Source of the DNA: Spirochaetia bacterium
GTDB lineage: Bacteria; Spirochaetota; Spirochaetia; CADAEX01
Assembly (NCBI GenBank): GCA_017642445.1
Contig: JAGCPA010000009.1
Location: 1 to 40,171, forward strand
Length of the DNA: 40,171 nt
Reading direction: 5' to 3'
Shown: positions 8,514-17,493 of the stretch, piece after piece
Layout of the letters: the number at the start of each line of letters is the position of its first letter
Position numbering within the stretch: position 1 is the first letter of the stretch
Notes under the pieces: generated by a model
What the model saw: only the letters and a program-made list of their open reading frames with translations
The model's database searches: none
What the model was told of the DNA's origin: nothing
Position numbers and translations under genes: made by a program

Positions 8514-9218
8514 ATGGATAAATCAATACTTACAAGCAAAAGCCCGCTGCGTGTTCTTGAGGAGAGCGTGAAGGGCGGACTTGACAAGGGCAAGGTTACT
8601 GTGATCGCATCCAAGAAGGGTGTGGGAAAGACAGCATGTCTTGTTCATATCGCCATCGAGAAGCTGCTTGAGGGAAAGCAGGTGCTCCATGTCTCATTCT
8701 CCAAGCGGACTGACTACATAATCAGCTGGTACGAGGATCTTTTCAACGAGCTGGCAGCGGCCAAGAAGGTTGAGAACGTTGCGGAGCTCAAGGAAGAGAC
8801 CATGAAGAACCGCGTGATCATGAGCTTTGTTCAGGACGGCATTGTTGACAGGCAGATCCTGGCAAGCCTCGAGGCAATGATCGGACCGGGCAACTTCAAG
8901 GCCGACACAATCATCGTAGACGGCTACAACTTCCAGAAGGCAACCAAGGCAGACCTGGACCTCCTTAAGGATTTTGCGAAGAAGATGAATGTGGAGATCT
9001 GGATCAGCGCATCGCTCAAGGCAGACGACGTTATCTTCGATGCAAACGACTTCCCTGTGGAGCTTACAAAGTTCAAGGACGATGTTGATATCATCATCTC
9101 CCTGCGGTTCAAGAACGATGTCATCCAGATGAAGGTTGTCAAGGACGAGGGCGGCGATGTGGAGGGCGACATCAAGCTTATGCTGGATGCAAAGACTCTG
9201 CTGATTGCCGAGAAATAA
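8514..9218 (+). CDS. RecA/KaiC-like P-loop ATPase, unknown function
   Basis: A 234-aa soluble protein without signal or membrane segments. A P-loop is visible at residues 33-40 (SKKGVGKT), a variant of GxxxxGKT with Ser first. A Walker B-like strand follows at 131-137 (DTIIVDGYN). The layout (beta-strand VTVIAS before the P-loop, an arginine/serine-rich strand HVSFSKR after it, and WISASLK at about 162-168) resembles the RecA/DnaB/KaiC core, but no DNA-binding or oligomerisation module is present. It begins 11 bases after fusA with AAGGAGA ahead, so it is probably the second gene of that transcript, and it ends in a strong terminator. I cannot assign a substrate or partner; co-transcription suggests, but does not show, a link to translation. 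Confidence 0.8.
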   Translation: MDKSILTSKSPLRVLEESVKGGLDKGKVTVIASKKGVGKTACLVHIAIEKLLEGKQVLHVSFSKRTDYIISWYEDLFNELAAAKKVENVAELKEETMKNRVIMSFVQDGIVDRQILASLEAMIGPGNFKADTIIVDGYNFQKATKADLDLLKDFAKKMNVEIWISASLKADDVIFDANDFPVELTKFKDDVDIIISLRFKNDVIQMKVVKDEGGDVEGDIKLMLDAKTLLIAEK

Positions 9219-9242
9219 GTTCAATACTAAGGTATTATAGAG

Positions 9243-9272
9243 AGGCACTCCGAAATGGAGTGCCTTTCTTTT
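9243..9272 (+). terminator. intrinsic terminator of the fusA operon
   Basis: AGGCACTCC (9243-9251) pairs with GGAGTGCCT (9257-9265) around a GAAAT loop, followed by TTCTTTT. The next 210 bases to 9483 are AT-rich, and I see no convincing gene or RNA in them. Confidence 0.85.
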
Positions 9273-9483
9273 GTGGAGAAGCTATGAAGAAGTTTTTATG
9301 CAATTCCTGCATATTTATAAATATAGCTTTTTTTGCATTTTCTGACGGAAATTTCTACAAAAAAGAGATAATTTCTGCAATTTTTAGCAAAATCAAGGGA
9401 AAATCGAATAAAGTCAATTGTACAGTACCCCTTGAAGAGTTCTATTTTATGCATATTCTGCATATTGGCGTGGAGAGATGTGT

Positions 9484-9780
9484 TTAAGCCAGAGCGAAAG
9501 TCTGGATCTTTGCTATCTCATCTTCAAGCTCATATTTGGCGTTGCGGATATCAATATCGTTCTGAATGTTGAGAAAATAGCTGTCAGATACTCCGAAGTA
9601 CTTAGCAAGTCGCAGTGATGTGTCAACAGTTATCTTGCGCCGGTCATGGAGTATGTCCTGCACCCTTGATACTGGAACATTTATTCCCTGCGCCAGTTTA
9701 TATGCTGAGAGCTTGAACGGCTTCATGAACTCTTCTTTTAAGATCTCTCCCATTTTAGGTGTTTCAATATGTTTCTTCAT
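9484..9780 (-). CDS. higA: HigA-type antitoxin, XRE-family helix-turn-helix
   Basis: A 98-aa DNA-binding antitoxin that neutralises HigB and represses the operon. It begins MKKHIETPKMGEILKEEFMKP, the typical HigA lead-in ("HPGEILKEEFLKP" in the family), followed by the HTH at about residues 25-70 (SAYKLAQGINVPVSRVQDIL, then SLRLAKYFGVSDSYFLNIQ). The C-terminal tail NAKYELEDEIAKI is also usual. It lies 9 bases downstream of the toxin gene, toxin first, as is normal for higBA modules and opposite to most other type II systems. Confidence 0.92.
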   Translation of the reverse strand: MKKHIETPKMGEILKEEFMKPFKLSAYKLAQGINVPVSRVQDILHDRRKITVDTSLRLAKYFGVSDSYFLNIQNDIDIRNAKYELEDEIAKIQTFALA

Positions 9781-9789
9781 CTTTTTCTC

Positions 9790-10071
9790 CTAATGATAAT
9801 CGACAATCTCCAGGTCATAAAAATCACCTAGATGTTCTCGGAAACATATACGGAATTTGTCATTTATCCGTATGCTGTACTGTCCCGTTCTATTTCCATG
9901 TAACAGCTCCAGGTGATTGCCTGGAGGAATCCTTAGGTCATCCAGCTTCTCCGCATTGTCAATCATTATCAGTTTTCTCAATGCAATCTTCTGAATAGAA
10001 TCTGGAAACTTAAGAGATTTCTCCTGATAATATATCCTTTGTGTTTCTCTATCAGCAAAGCTCTTTATCAT
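9790..10071 (-). CDS. higB: HigB-type toxin, RelE superfamily
   Basis: A 93-aa mRNA interferase expected to cut mRNA at the ribosome when free of HigA. It starts MIKSFADRETQRIYYQ and ends FRICFREHLGDFYDLEIVDYH, both strongly typical of HigB. The middle motif LDDLRIPPGNHLELLHGNRTGQYSIRIND-type residues contain the conserved Arg/His-rich strand. The start codon is the family one, yet it abuts the -10 box of a consensus promoter (see findings), and no Shine-Dalgarno is visible. The pair is complete and looks intact. Confidence 0.92.
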   Translation of the reverse strand: MIKSFADRETQRIYYQEKSLKFPDSIQKIALRKLIMIDNAEKLDDLRIPPGNHLELLHGNRTGQYSIRINDKFRICFREHLGDFYDLEIVDYH

Positions 10072-10109
10072 AGTATACCTCTTTTACGTGTATATGTCAA
10101 CCAGGTATA
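10072..10109 (-). promoter_or_regulatory. higBA promoter with candidate HigA operator
   Basis: On the minus strand TTGACA (10095-10100) and TATACT (10072-10077) with exactly 17 bases between, a full consensus -35. Inverted half-sites TATACCT (10074-10080) and AGGTATA (10103-10109), centres 29 bases apart, flank the -35 and overlap the -10, as expected for an autorepressor. The start codon (10071-10069) lies immediately after the -10. Confidence 0.6.
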
Positions 10110-10230
10110 TTGCTGCTTTTACCTGCTTGCGTTTTACCAATATAGACAACAAAATTGTTCATTTTGCTTCAATTTTTGAGAAAAAAATTTTGAAAAAGTT
10201 TTTGTTGTGGTCTTTTCTTATATTTTTTGA

Positions 10231-10236
10231 TATAAC
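10231..10236 (+). promoter_or_regulatory. -10 element of the M16C protease gene
   Basis: TATAAC ends 6 bases before the ATG at 10243, so transcription would begin at or next to the start codon. The -35 is poor (TTGTGG at 10205-10210 gives a 20-base spacer). There is no Shine-Dalgarno. Confidence 0.35.
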
Positions 10237-10242
10237 TAATAC

Positions 10243-13101
10243 ATGAACATTTCTGAGATATTCAGCCTTATTTCGACAACTGACCTGCCGGAGTACAACT
10301 CTACCGGCTTTTTCTATAAACATAAAAGGACAGGGTGCCAGATCTTCCATGTCAAGAACTCGGACCCCGAGAACCTGTTTGCATTCATATTCCAGACTCC
10401 GTCGGAGAACAACTGCGGCACAGCCCATATAATGGAGCATTCTGTGCTGGCCGGGTCTGAGCACTTTCCAGTGAAGGATCCTTTCCTCCAGCTTCTGAAG
10501 GGGAGTGTCTACACATTCCTGAACGCAATGACCTACCCAGACCGCACCGTGTATCCTGCATCCACTGTGGTGGAGAAGGACTACTTCAACCTGATGAAGG
10601 TGTACGGGGATTCGGTATTCTTCCCGCTGCTCCGCAAGGAGACTTTCATGCAGGAGGGGATACGCCTTGAGAAGAACCCCGATGGAAAGCTTGAGTGGCA
10701 GGGTATTGTCTACAACGAGATGAAGGGGAGTTACAGCGACCAGGCTGCCATACTGGATGAGTATTCCCGGCGCACCCTGTTCCCCGACACAGCCTACAGA
10801 TACGATTCAGGCGGTGTGCCCGATGCCATAACAGAGCTGACATACGAGCAGTTCCTGGCTTTCCACAAGAAGTATTACAGCCCATCCAACTGCCGCATCT
10901 TCCTTTATGGAAACATTGATACCGAGAAGCAGCTTGAGTTCCTGGAAAACGAGTTCTTGTACCGCTTTGATTCCGACACAGGGCAGAGCCCCTGCGTGCC
11001 GCTGCAGAAAAAATATGAAAAGCCTTTCAGATTCGATACCACATGTCCTGCCTCTGAGGATGCAGATGGTGGCAGTGCTTCCTTAAGCTGGCTCTGCAGG
11101 GAGACAGTTGATGTCGACTACAATATCAAGGCCCGGATTCTTTCCGATATACTTCTAGATAATCCGTCATCCCTTTTATACAGGCGCATTGTGGAATCTG
11201 ACATAGCCGAGGATGTTGCCTCTGTCACCGGAGTCTATTCCGGCATACGGCAGACTGTGTTCTGTGTCGGAGTGCGCGGGATAGAGAAGGAACGGGTAGG
11301 AGAGTTTGAGACTTTTATAGAGGAGCAGCTTAAGGATATAGCCGCGGGGCCGATAGACAGCGCTCTGGTAGAGGCAGCCCTGAGCAAGGCAGACTTCAGG
11401 CGCAAGGAGCTTAAGGTGCGGTTCGGCATGGTGCTCCTGGGACGCATAATGCCGGGCTGGCTCTACGCCGGAAGCCCCACAGCAACGCTGTGCACAGAGG
11501 CGGCTTTCGGGCGGCTCAAGGCGGCATACCAAGCCGACAGCACTCTCTTCAACAAGTTCATACAGAGCGAGCTTATAGCAAACCGCCACCAAAGCCTTGT
11601 CTCTGTGTTCCCGGGGCCCGAGCCCCAGGAACGGCTTCCGGGCGGGGAGGCATCGGATGCAGACAGCACACTTTTCGAGGAATATAAGAAAAGCTCTGAC
11701 AGCCCAGAAGAGCTGAAAAAAATTCCGGTTCTGCATAAGGCCGATATCCCTTACGACATAGAGAACCCCACCTTTGTGAAATCGGTTTTGGGCAGCGACA
11801 TCATCTATAAGAACCATCTCTTTACCGGCGGCATTGTATACACCGACCTTTTCTTCGACGCCTCTGCTTTGGGCGACGGGCAACTCATCTATATGCCGCT
11901 CCTGAACGGGCTTCTTGAGGAGGTGGGCCTCCCTGGGATGCCATACTATGATGTGACATCCCGTATGGATACTCTTGCCGGCAGCTGGTTTATAACCACT
12001 TTCTGCGAGCCATGTCTGGATGCTCCTGTCCTTAAGCGTCTTATGATCCACTTCGCCTCTCTGGAGGAGAAGACTTATGATGCGGCAAAGTTCATGATGC
12101 AGATGGCGCAGCAGGGGCAGGTGACCGACCTTGAGCGCCTCAAGAATGTGATAATCAGCCTTAGGAATGACCTTAAGGAGGAGATCTTTGACAACGGCAA
12201 CAACATAGCCATGATGGCTGCCACAGGAAAGCTCTCTGAATCTTCCCACATGACTGATATCTGGAGCGGCCTGCCGCAGCTTAAGTTCCTTGAGGGTCTT
12301 GATACCGATGATGAGAAGCAGATGAAGCAGGTGGCAGAGATCCTTTCCGATCTTCAGAAATTCATCTTCAGCCAGAGCCGGATAATCAGCGTTGCAGCCT
12401 CTTCGGACTGGGATATTGATGGATATGTGTCATACCTTGAGACACTGTTCAATTCTGCTCCTTCCGATTTAGTTCCATCAGCAAAGCCTTTTGTTTCCGA
12501 ACTTGATTTGGAATGCTTCTCCACCAGCGCACTGGTGAACTACAATGCCATGGCCTTCCGGGTTCAGGAGAAGCAGGAGAATCTTGATATGGTGGCAGAG
12601 GCAGTCCTCTCCCACATCCTTACCACAGGGCGGCTATGGGAGACTGTGCGTATGGAGGGAGGCGCCTATGGAGTCTCTGCAATGTCAGATTTCATAGACA
12701 GGCTTTTCATCTTCACATCCTATCGTGATCCATCATTGGAAAAGACATTCAAGAATTTCATCAAGTCCCTTGATTACGCCGCAGAGCATGGTATCCCTGA
12801 ATCTGCCCTGGAGCAGGCTGTGATAACTCTGGTTGGACGGGATCTGAGGCCGAAGACACCTGGAGCCCGTGCCCTTGAGGAATGTATACGTGATATAAAG
12901 GGGCTGACAAGTGAACTCAAGAAAAAACGGCGCAAGATACTTTTAAATCTTACAGTCCATGATATAATCAAGTCAGCAGCTTCGCTGAGAACTGTATCTG
13001 ACAGTGCTGTCCTGGTCTCGATAGCAGGCCGGCAGACTGTGGAGAAAGAGAAGAGATTCCTGGGGAAGAAAGGCTTCAGGATAACTGATATTTCAATCTG
13101 A
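10243..13101 (+). CDS. M16C-family zinc metalloprotease (presequence protease-like)
   Basis: A 952-aa insulinase-superfamily peptidase of the PreP/M16C type, degrading peptides inside a closed clam-shell chamber. The inverted zinc motif HxxEH is at residues 62-66 (HIMEH), and a third ligand is likely E159 in YNEMKGSYSD, a spacing like that of PreP. The flanking GTAHIMEHSVLAGSEHFPVKDPF is the family signature. The M16C-associated middle region and an inactive C-terminal half (for example RLWETVRMEGGAYG, about residues 798-811, the Arg-Tyr type motif of the partner domain) complete the enzyme. There is no signal peptide, so it should be cytoplasmic. The ATG has no ribosome-binding site. ettA follows after 15 bases and is probably co-transcribed. 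Confidence 0.92.
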   Translation: MNISEIFSLISTTDLPEYNSTGFFYKHKRTGCQIFHVKNSDPENLFAFIFQTPSENNCGTAHIMEHSVLAGSEHFPVKDPFLQLLKGSVYTFLNAMTYPDRTVYPASTVVEKDYFNLMKVYGDSVFFPLLRKETFMQEGIRLEKNPDGKLEWQGIVYNEMKGSYSDQAAILDEYSRRTLFPDTAYRYDSGGVPDAITELTYEQFLAFHKKYYSPSNCRIFLYGNIDTEKQLEFLENEFLYRFDSDTGQSPCVPLQKKYEKPFRFDTTCPASEDADGGSASLSWLCRETVDVDYNIKARILSDILLDNPSSLLYRRIVESDIAEDVASVTGVYSGIRQTVFCVGVRGIEKERVGEFETFIEEQLKDIAAGPIDSALVEAALSKADFRRKELKVRFGMVLLGRIMPGWLYAGSPTATLCTEAAFGRLKAAYQADSTLFNKFIQSELIANRHQSLVSVFPGPEPQERLPGGEASDADSTLFEEYKKSSDSPEELKKIPVLHKADIPYDIENPTFVKSVLGSDIIYKNHLFTGGIVYTDLFFDASALGDGQLIYMPLLNGLLEEVGLPGMPYYDVTSRMDTLAGSWFITTFCEPCLDAPVLKRLMIHFASLEEKTYDAAKFMMQMAQQGQVTDLERLKNVIISLRNDLKEEIFDNGNNIAMMAATGKLSESSHMTDIWSGLPQLKFLEGLDTDDEKQMKQVAEILSDLQKFIFSQSRIISVAASSDWDIDGYVSYLETLFNSAPSDLVPSAKPFVSELDLECFSTSALVNYNAMAFRVQEKQENLDMVAEAVLSHILTTGRLWETVRMEGGAYGVSAMSDFIDRLFIFTSYRDPSLEKTFKNFIKSLDYAAEHGIPESALEQAVITLVGRDLRPKTPGARALEECIRDIKGLTSELKKKRRKILLNLTVHDIIKSAASLRTVSDSAVLVSIAGRQTVEKEKRFLGKKGFRITDISI

Positions 13102-13116
13102 CCAAAAGGAGAAACT

Positions 13117-14802
13117 ATGGCAACAGAAGAGAACAAAATTATCTACTCGATGATCAGGGTGAGCAAATCATACAACCAGAAAAAGATTCTTGAGGATATC
13201 TATCTTTCCTACTTCTATGGAGCAAAAATCGGAGTCCTGGGTCTGAACGGCGCAGGTAAATCTTCCCTTCTGAAGATTCTTGCCGGAGTGGACAAGGAGT
13301 TCAACGGCGAGACTGTTGTAGCGCCTGGATACACCATCGGATACCTTGAGCAGGAGCCTAAGCTGGATCCTGAGAAGACTGTGAAGGAAGTGGTTCAGGA
13401 GGGTGTCGCTGAGACAGTTGCGCTCCTTAAGGAATATGATGAGATAAACGAGTCATTCGGCAAGGAGATGACTGACGACGAGATGGACAAGCTCCTGGCA
13501 AGACAGGGAGAGGTTCAGGAGAAGCTGGACAGCATTGGCGCCTGGGACCTTGATTCCAAGCTGGAGCTGGCTATGGATGCACTCCGGTGTCCTCCTGAGG
13601 ATACCAAGATTGCAGTCCTCTCCGGAGGTGAGAAGCGCCGTGTTGCACTGTGCCGCCTCCTTCTGCAGAAACCCGATATCCTCCTGCTGGACGAGCCTAC
13701 AAACCATCTGGATGCTGAGACTGTAGCATGGCTAGAGCACCATCTGCAGCAGTACGAAGGCACTGTTATTGCAGTAACCCACGACCGGTACTTCCTGGAC
13801 AATGTGGCAGGCTGGATTCTTGAGCTTGACCGCGGCAAGGGGATTCCATGGAAGGGCAACTACTCATCCTGGCTCGAGCAGAAGGAGAAGCGCTTAGCTC
13901 AGGAGGAGAAGCAGGAGACTGAACGTCAGAAGACCCTTAAGAGAGAGCTTGAGTGGATCCACATGAGCCCTAAGGGAAGACACGATAAATCCAAGGCAAG
14001 AATCAATGCCTATGAGAACCTTCTTAAGCAGGAGAGCGCGCAGCGTGACAAGGATCTCCAGATCTACATTCCTGCAGGGCCACGGCTTGGTGACAAGGTA
14101 ATTGTGGCAGACAATGTGACCAAAAGCTATGGCGACAGAGTGCTGGTTGAGAACATGAGCTTCAACCTGCCGGCCGGCGGAATCATAGGTGTGATCGGCC
14201 CTAACGGTGCAGGTAAGACCACACTCTTCAAGATGATAACAGGGCAGGAGAAGCCAGATTCCGGCACCATCACCCTTGGTGAGACAGTTAAACTGGCATA
14301 TGTGGAGCAGACCCGCGAGAAGGTTGATCCGAAGAAATCAATATACGATGTGATCTCCGGAGGAAACGAGATTATCAAGCTTGGAAACAGGGAGATCAAT
14401 GCCCGTGCCTATGTGGCGCGCTTCAATTTCTCCGGCGCAGACCAGCAGAAGCTTACCGGTGTTCTTTCGGGCGGTGAGCGGAACCGTGTCCAGCTGGCCA
14501 TGATGCTTAAGGAGGGAGCCAATGTGCTGCTTCTGGACGAGCCTACCAACGACCTGGATGTAAACACCATGCGGGCTCTGGAGGAGGGTATCCTGAACTT
14601 TGCCGGCTGTGTAATAGTAATAAGCCACGACCGGTGGTTCCTGGACCGTATCTGTACCCATATACTGGCATTCGAGGGAGACAGCAAGGTGTTCTGGTTC
14701 GAGGGCAACTTCTCAGAGTACGAGGAGAATAAGAAGAAGCGTCTTGGAATCGATGCAGATCAGCCGCATCGGATCAAGTACCACAGTCTTACAAGAGACT
14801 GA
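13117..14802 (+). CDS. ettA: energy-dependent translational throttle protein EttA, ABC-F
   Basis: Cytoplasmic ABC-F ATPase that binds the ribosomal E site and gates the first translation steps according to ATP/ADP ratio. The 561 aa contain two ABC domains and no membrane part. First domain: GLNGAGKSS (residues about 43-51), signature LSGGEKRRV (about 168-176), Walker [12 protein letters not shown]. Linker: charged residues about 245-320, including [15 protein letters not shown]. Second domain: GPNGAGKTT (about 361-369), LSGGERNRV and [11 protein letters not shown]. Length and linker fit EttA rather than Uup or antibiotic-resistance ABC-Fs. AAAGGAGA precedes the ATG. Its last 14 bases overlap the convergent Nudix gene. 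Confidence 0.94.
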   Translation: MATEENKIIYSMIRVSKSYNQKKILEDIYLSYFYGAKIGVLGLNGAGKSSLLKILAGVDKEFNGETVVAPGYTIGYLEQEPKLDPEKTVKEVVQEGVAETVALLKEYDEINESFGKEMTDDEMDKLLARQGEVQEKLDSIGAWDLDSKLELAMDALRCPPEDTKIAVLSGGEKRRVALCRLLLQKPDILLLDEPTNHLDAETVAWLEHHLQQYEGTVIAVTHDRYFLDNVAGWILELDRGKGIPWKGNYSSWLEQKEKRLAQEEKQETERQKTLKRELEWIHMSPKGRHDKSKARINAYENLLKQESAQRDKDLQIYIPAGPRLGDKVIVADNVTKSYGDRVLVENMSFNLPAGGIIGVIGPNGAGKTTLFKMITGQEKPDSGTITLGETVKLAYVEQTREKVDPKKSIYDVISGGNEIIKLGNREINARAYVARFNFSGADQQKLTGVLSGGERNRVQLAMMLKEGANVLLLDEPTNDLDVNTMRALEEGILNFAGCVIVISHDRWFLDRICTHILAFEGDSKVFWFEGNFSEYEENKKKRLGIDADQPHRIKYHSLTRD

Positions 14803-15400
14803 TAAGCTCGTATAGGATTGCGGCGGTAAGACCCCAGATGACTTTATCGCCGTATTTATAGACATAGATATTCCGCTTCCCGTTTGCCCATGAGCCGTAG
14901 TAGCGCTTGGGCAGACCCAGTTCCTTGACAGGGAAGCTGCCGGTCTCGGTGTAGGATTCCACCTGGTATATCTCTGGTTTTGTCTCTGTGAAGAATGGGG
15001 CAGGCACTGCGAAAATCTCTGCCACCTCTTTTTTATTGGGTGATGTCTCTGCCAGGCTTTCTATGTGCAGCACCCCGATAAAGACATGGATTATGGCATC
15101 TCTGTGGGAGACGATACAGCCTGCTTTTGCGGTAATCTCAACCTGGGAACGCTCTATTCCCAGCTCCTCCACAGTCTCCCGGATGGCACACTCCTCGGGA
15201 GTCTCTCCATTTTCCACCATACCGCCCGGAAAGCATATCTCCCCAGACTGGCGGATACCTTTTGCCCTGAGCTCGAAGAGCAGTGATTCTTTATTGCTGC
15301 CGATGAATGGGACTAATACCGAGAAATGTTTTTTGAGCCTTTTCCCCAAGAGAAAAGGCTCATCTGGCAGTGAATCTATAAGTGAATTGTAGAAGTTCAA
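14789..15400 (-). CDS. Nudix hydrolase, coenzyme A pyrophosphatase-like
   Basis: A 203-aa Nudix enzyme. The Nudix box GxxxxxExxxxxxxREUxEExGU is intact: [20 protein letters not shown] followed by ELGI (about residues 58-81). The preceding [20 protein letters not shown] matches the NuCoA motif region of CoA pyrophosphatases such as NudL/YeaB, so hydrolysis of CoA to phosphopantetheine and 3',5'-ADP is the best guess. The start is uncertain. The longest form begins with TTG one base after the stop of the upstream gene and lacks a Shine-Dalgarno, which would require translational coupling; a later in-frame TTG at about residue 18 is possible. The 3' end overlaps ettA by 14 bases, convergent. Confidence 0.85.
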   Translation of the reverse strand: MNFYNSLIDSLPDEPFLLGKRLKKHFSVLVPFIGSNKESLLFELRAKGIRQSGEICFPGGMVENGETPEECAIRETVEELGIERSQVEITAKAGCIVSHRDAIIHVFIGVLHIESLAETSPNKKEVAEIFAVPAPFFTETKPEIYQVESYTETGSFPVKELGLPKRYYGSWANGKRNIYVYKYGDKVIWGLTAAILYELISLL

Positions 15401-15401
15401 A

Positions 15402-15695
15402 TCAGTTGCTGAATTCTTTCTTTGCGTCGTTTACATCTTTCTTGGCTTTAGCTTCGCCTTTCTTTTCCTCTGACTTAGCCTTGTCGCCGATCTGCTTGCC
15501 AGCGTCCTTGCTGCCTTCCTTGATCTCTTTGCCAGCTTTCTTGGTACCTTCTTTGATGTCCTGGCCAGCTTCCTTTACGCTCTGCTTGGTCTGAAGCCAG
15601 AATTTTTTTGCCTTACCTTCCTCTGAGAATGCAAAAGTTGGTGCAAGAATAGAAAATGTAAAGATTACAGTAATAAATATGATTAATTTTTTCAT
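15402..15695 (-). CDS. lysine-rich exported protein with 11-residue repeats
   Basis: A 97-aa protein of unknown function. A clear signal peptide (MKKLIIFITVIFTFSILAPT, cleavage likely after FAFS or nearby) precedes a mature part made mostly of Lys, Glu, Ala and Gly. Three 11-residue units are visible: VKEAGQDIKEG, TKKAGKEIKEG and SKDAGKQIGDK, a periodicity found in LEA group 3 and apolipoprotein-like amphipathic helices. It would be a periplasmic or surface, helical, possibly partly disordered protein. AGGAGA lies seven bases before the ATG. It follows two tRNA genes on the same strand and precedes the Nudix gene with a one-base gap. Repeats are too imperfect to be recent. Confidence 0.75.
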   Translation of the reverse strand: MKKLIIFITVIFTFSILAPTFAFSEEGKAKKFWLQTKQSVKEAGQDIKEGTKKAGKEIKEGSKDAGKQIGDKAKSEEKKGEAKAKKDVNDAKKEFSN

Positions 15696-15727
15696 GATAT
15701 TCTCCTTTGACGAGAAATAAAAAAAGA

Positions 15728-15799
15728 TAGTCCCCAGGGGAGTCGAACCCCTCTTTTAAGAATGAGAATCTCATGTCCTAACCAATAGACGAGGGGACC
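15728..15799 (-). tRNA. tRNA-Glu (anticodon CTC)
   Basis: Read on the minus strand, 72 bases fold as a cloverleaf: acceptor GGTCCCC/GGGGACT with discriminator A (first pair G-U), D arm GTCTATTGGTTAGGAC, anticodon stem TGAGA/TCTTA with loop TTCTCAT and anticodon CTC, and T arm AGGGG-TTCGACT-CCCCT. CCA is not encoded. It reads GAG. Confidence 0.95.
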
Positions 15800-15811
15800 A
15801 TCAATTTCTAC

Positions 15812-15883
15812 CTGCCCGGTAGGGACTTGAACCCCAAATGCAAGAGCCAGAATCTCGTGTGTTGCCAATTACACCACCGGGCA
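15812..15883 (-). tRNA. tRNA-Gln (anticodon CTG)
   Basis: Read on the minus strand: acceptor TGCCCGG/CCGGGCA with discriminator G, D arm GTGTAATTGGCAACAC, anticodon stem CGAGA/TCTTG with loop TTCTGGC and anticodon CTG, T arm TGGGG-TTCAAGT-CCCTA. Length 72, no encoded CCA. The U-A first pair and G73 are usual tRNA-Gln identity marks. It lies 12 bases upstream of tRNA-Glu. Confidence 0.95.
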
Positions 15884-15893
15884 AAGACAATTA

Positions 15894-15922
15894 ACATTAC
15901 ATAATTGACAGATAATTGTCAA
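15894..15922 (-). promoter_or_regulatory. promoter of the tRNA-Gln/tRNA-Glu unit
   Basis: TTGACA (15917-15922), 17 bases, TAATGT (15894-15899) on the minus strand, about 10 bases before the tRNA-Gln 5' end. The -35 overlaps the last codons of cimA and is also one arm of the dyad TTGACA-N6-TGTCAA (15905-15922). Confidence 0.55.
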
Positions 15923-17493
15923 CTGTCTTTATCTTTTAAAAAATTATAATAATAATCCAGGCTGTCCACCATTGCCTCCCAGGAAGCCTCGATTATGTTC
16001 TCTGATACGCCTATTGTATCCCATTCCTGCTTCTTGTCGGAAGACCGGATAAGTACCCTTACCTTTGCTGCTGTCGCTGACTGAGGGTCGTAGATTCTTA
16101 CCTTATAGTCGATAAGGGAGATGCTCTTGAGGAACGGGTAGAGCGGCTGCAATGCTCCCTGCAGCGCCACATTCAGGGCATCCACAGGACCTACGCTGAT
16201 TCCTGCTCCCATGACATTCTTGGTGGCAGTGGTCATGAAGACCCGGGCTACAGTCTTGGCAGGTGCCTCGCCAGTCTTGAACGACTCAAGGTGATAGTTG
16301 TTGAGCTCCATGAAAGGCTTATATTTCTTGAGGCACTTTGCGATAAGGAGCATGAAGGAGGCCTCGGCAGCCTCGTATTCATAGCCGGCAGCCTCTTTGT
16401 TCTTGAGCAGCTTGAGCACTTTCTGCACCTCTGGGCTGTTCTTGTTGAAGTCACCGAATTTCTTCATCTTGGCAAGCACTGTCGATTTGCCCGAAAGCTC
16501 GGAAAGGAGGATCTGCCTGTAGTTGCCCACAGCAGATGATGACACATGCTCTATCAGGTTGCCTGACTTGAGGACAACATCGGTATGGAGTCCCGCCTTG
16601 TGGCTGAATGCTGCCTCGCCCACATAAGGCTGCCGCTTGTCTGGCAGTATGTTGGCCAGCTCGAAGAAATAGCGGGAAGTATGGGTCATAAGGTGGAGAG
16701 CGTCTGCCACATTCACAGTGTTCATGGTCTTAAGGCAGATGTCCGGCGCCAGAACACACAGGTTGGTGTTGCCGCACCGCTCGCCCCAGCCGTTTATGGT
16801 TCCCTGCACATGATCTATATTGTCAAACTCGATGGCAGTCAGGGAGTTTGCTACTGCAGTGCCGCAGTCGTTGTGGAAATGGACTCCGATAGGTGGATAT
16901 TTCTTAAGGTCGATGTTGGAGAGCGTCTTGTGCAGCTGCATAGGAAGTATACCTCCGTTTGTGTCGCACATCACAAGACGTACTGCACCAGCCTCTGCGG
17001 CTATATCCATGGTCCTGAGTGTATATTCCCTGTCCACCAGGAGACCGTCGAAGAAGTGCTCCAGGTCAAAGATGACTTTGCAGCCATGGTCAGCAAGGAA
17101 TTTCACCGACTCAAATATCATCTCCAGGTTCTTCTCCGGGTCTACCCCCAGGACTTTCTCGGCGTGGGCTCTGGAAGCTTTTCCAACCAAGGTCACATAC
17201 TCGGTCTCTGCCTTGAGAAGCGACTGCAGATGAGGATCTTTCTCAGTCTTATCCTTAGGATTCTTTGTAAAGCCGAATGCTACCACCTTGGCATGGTTCA
17301 GCTTCACCTTCTTTATCCGCTCGAAATAGAGGGCATCCTTCTTGTTGGAGGAGGGGAAACCGCCCTCGATGAAATCTATCATCAGGTCATCCAGCTTGCG
17401 TGTGGCCAGAATCTTGTCTGCCAGGCTGAAGTTGATATCTATTCCCTGGATTCCGTCCCGGAGTGTGGTGTCGAAAAGTTCTATCTTTTTCAT
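15919..17493 (-). CDS. cimA: (R)-citramalate synthase
   Basis: HMGL/DRE-TIM family enzyme condensing pyruvate and acetyl-CoA to citramalate, the first step of the threonine-independent isoleucine route. Of the 524 aa, residues 1-280 form the TIM barrel, with the DRE motif FDTTLRDGIQG (R12, D13) and the metal-binding HFHNDCGTA (about residues 204-212). GINGWGERCGN-type residues (TINGWGERCGNTNL) follow. The C-terminal about 130 residues form the LeuA-type allosteric domain. Features separating it from LeuA are DGIQGIDINFS in place of DGEQAPG, and the loop DLEHFFDG (about 142-149), both typical of the long bacterial CimA. Its ATG overlaps the leuA stop by 4 bases (17490-17493), so the two are translationally coupled. 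Confidence 0.92.
   Translation of the reverse strand: MKKIELFDTTLRDGIQGIDINFSLADKILATRKLDDLMIDFIEGGFPSSNKKDALYFERIKKVKLNHAKVVAFGFTKNPKDKTEKDPHLQSLLKAETEYVTLVGKASRAHAEKVLGVDPEKNLEMIFESVKFLADHGCKVIFDLEHFFDGLLVDREYTLRTMDIAAEAGAVRLVMCDTNGGILPMQLHKTLSNIDLKKYPPIGVHFHNDCGTAVANSLTAIEFDNIDHVQGTINGWGERCGNTNLCVLAPDICLKTMNTVNVADALHLMTHTSRYFFELANILPDKRQPYVGEAAFSHKAGLHTDVVLKSGNLIEHVSSSAVGNYRQILLSELSGKSTVLAKMKKFGDFNKNSPEVQKVLKLLKNKEAAGYEYEAAEASFMLLIAKCLKKYKPFMELNNYHLESFKTGEAPAKTVARVFMTTATKNVMGAGISVGPVDALNVALQGALQPLYPFLKSISLIDYKVRIYDPQSATAAKVRVLIRSSDKKQEWDTIGVSENIIEASWEAMVDSLDYYYNFLKDKDS

Noticed and set aside
9260-9487. 75-codon plus-strand open frame after the fusA operon
   Set aside because: It starts inside the terminator hairpin and its composition is that of AT-rich non-coding DNA; a possible internal start at 9284 has no better support.
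11176-12249. 357-codon minus-strand frame
   Set aside because: Lies wholly antisense to the M16C protease gene, whose zinc motif and family signature are unmistakable.
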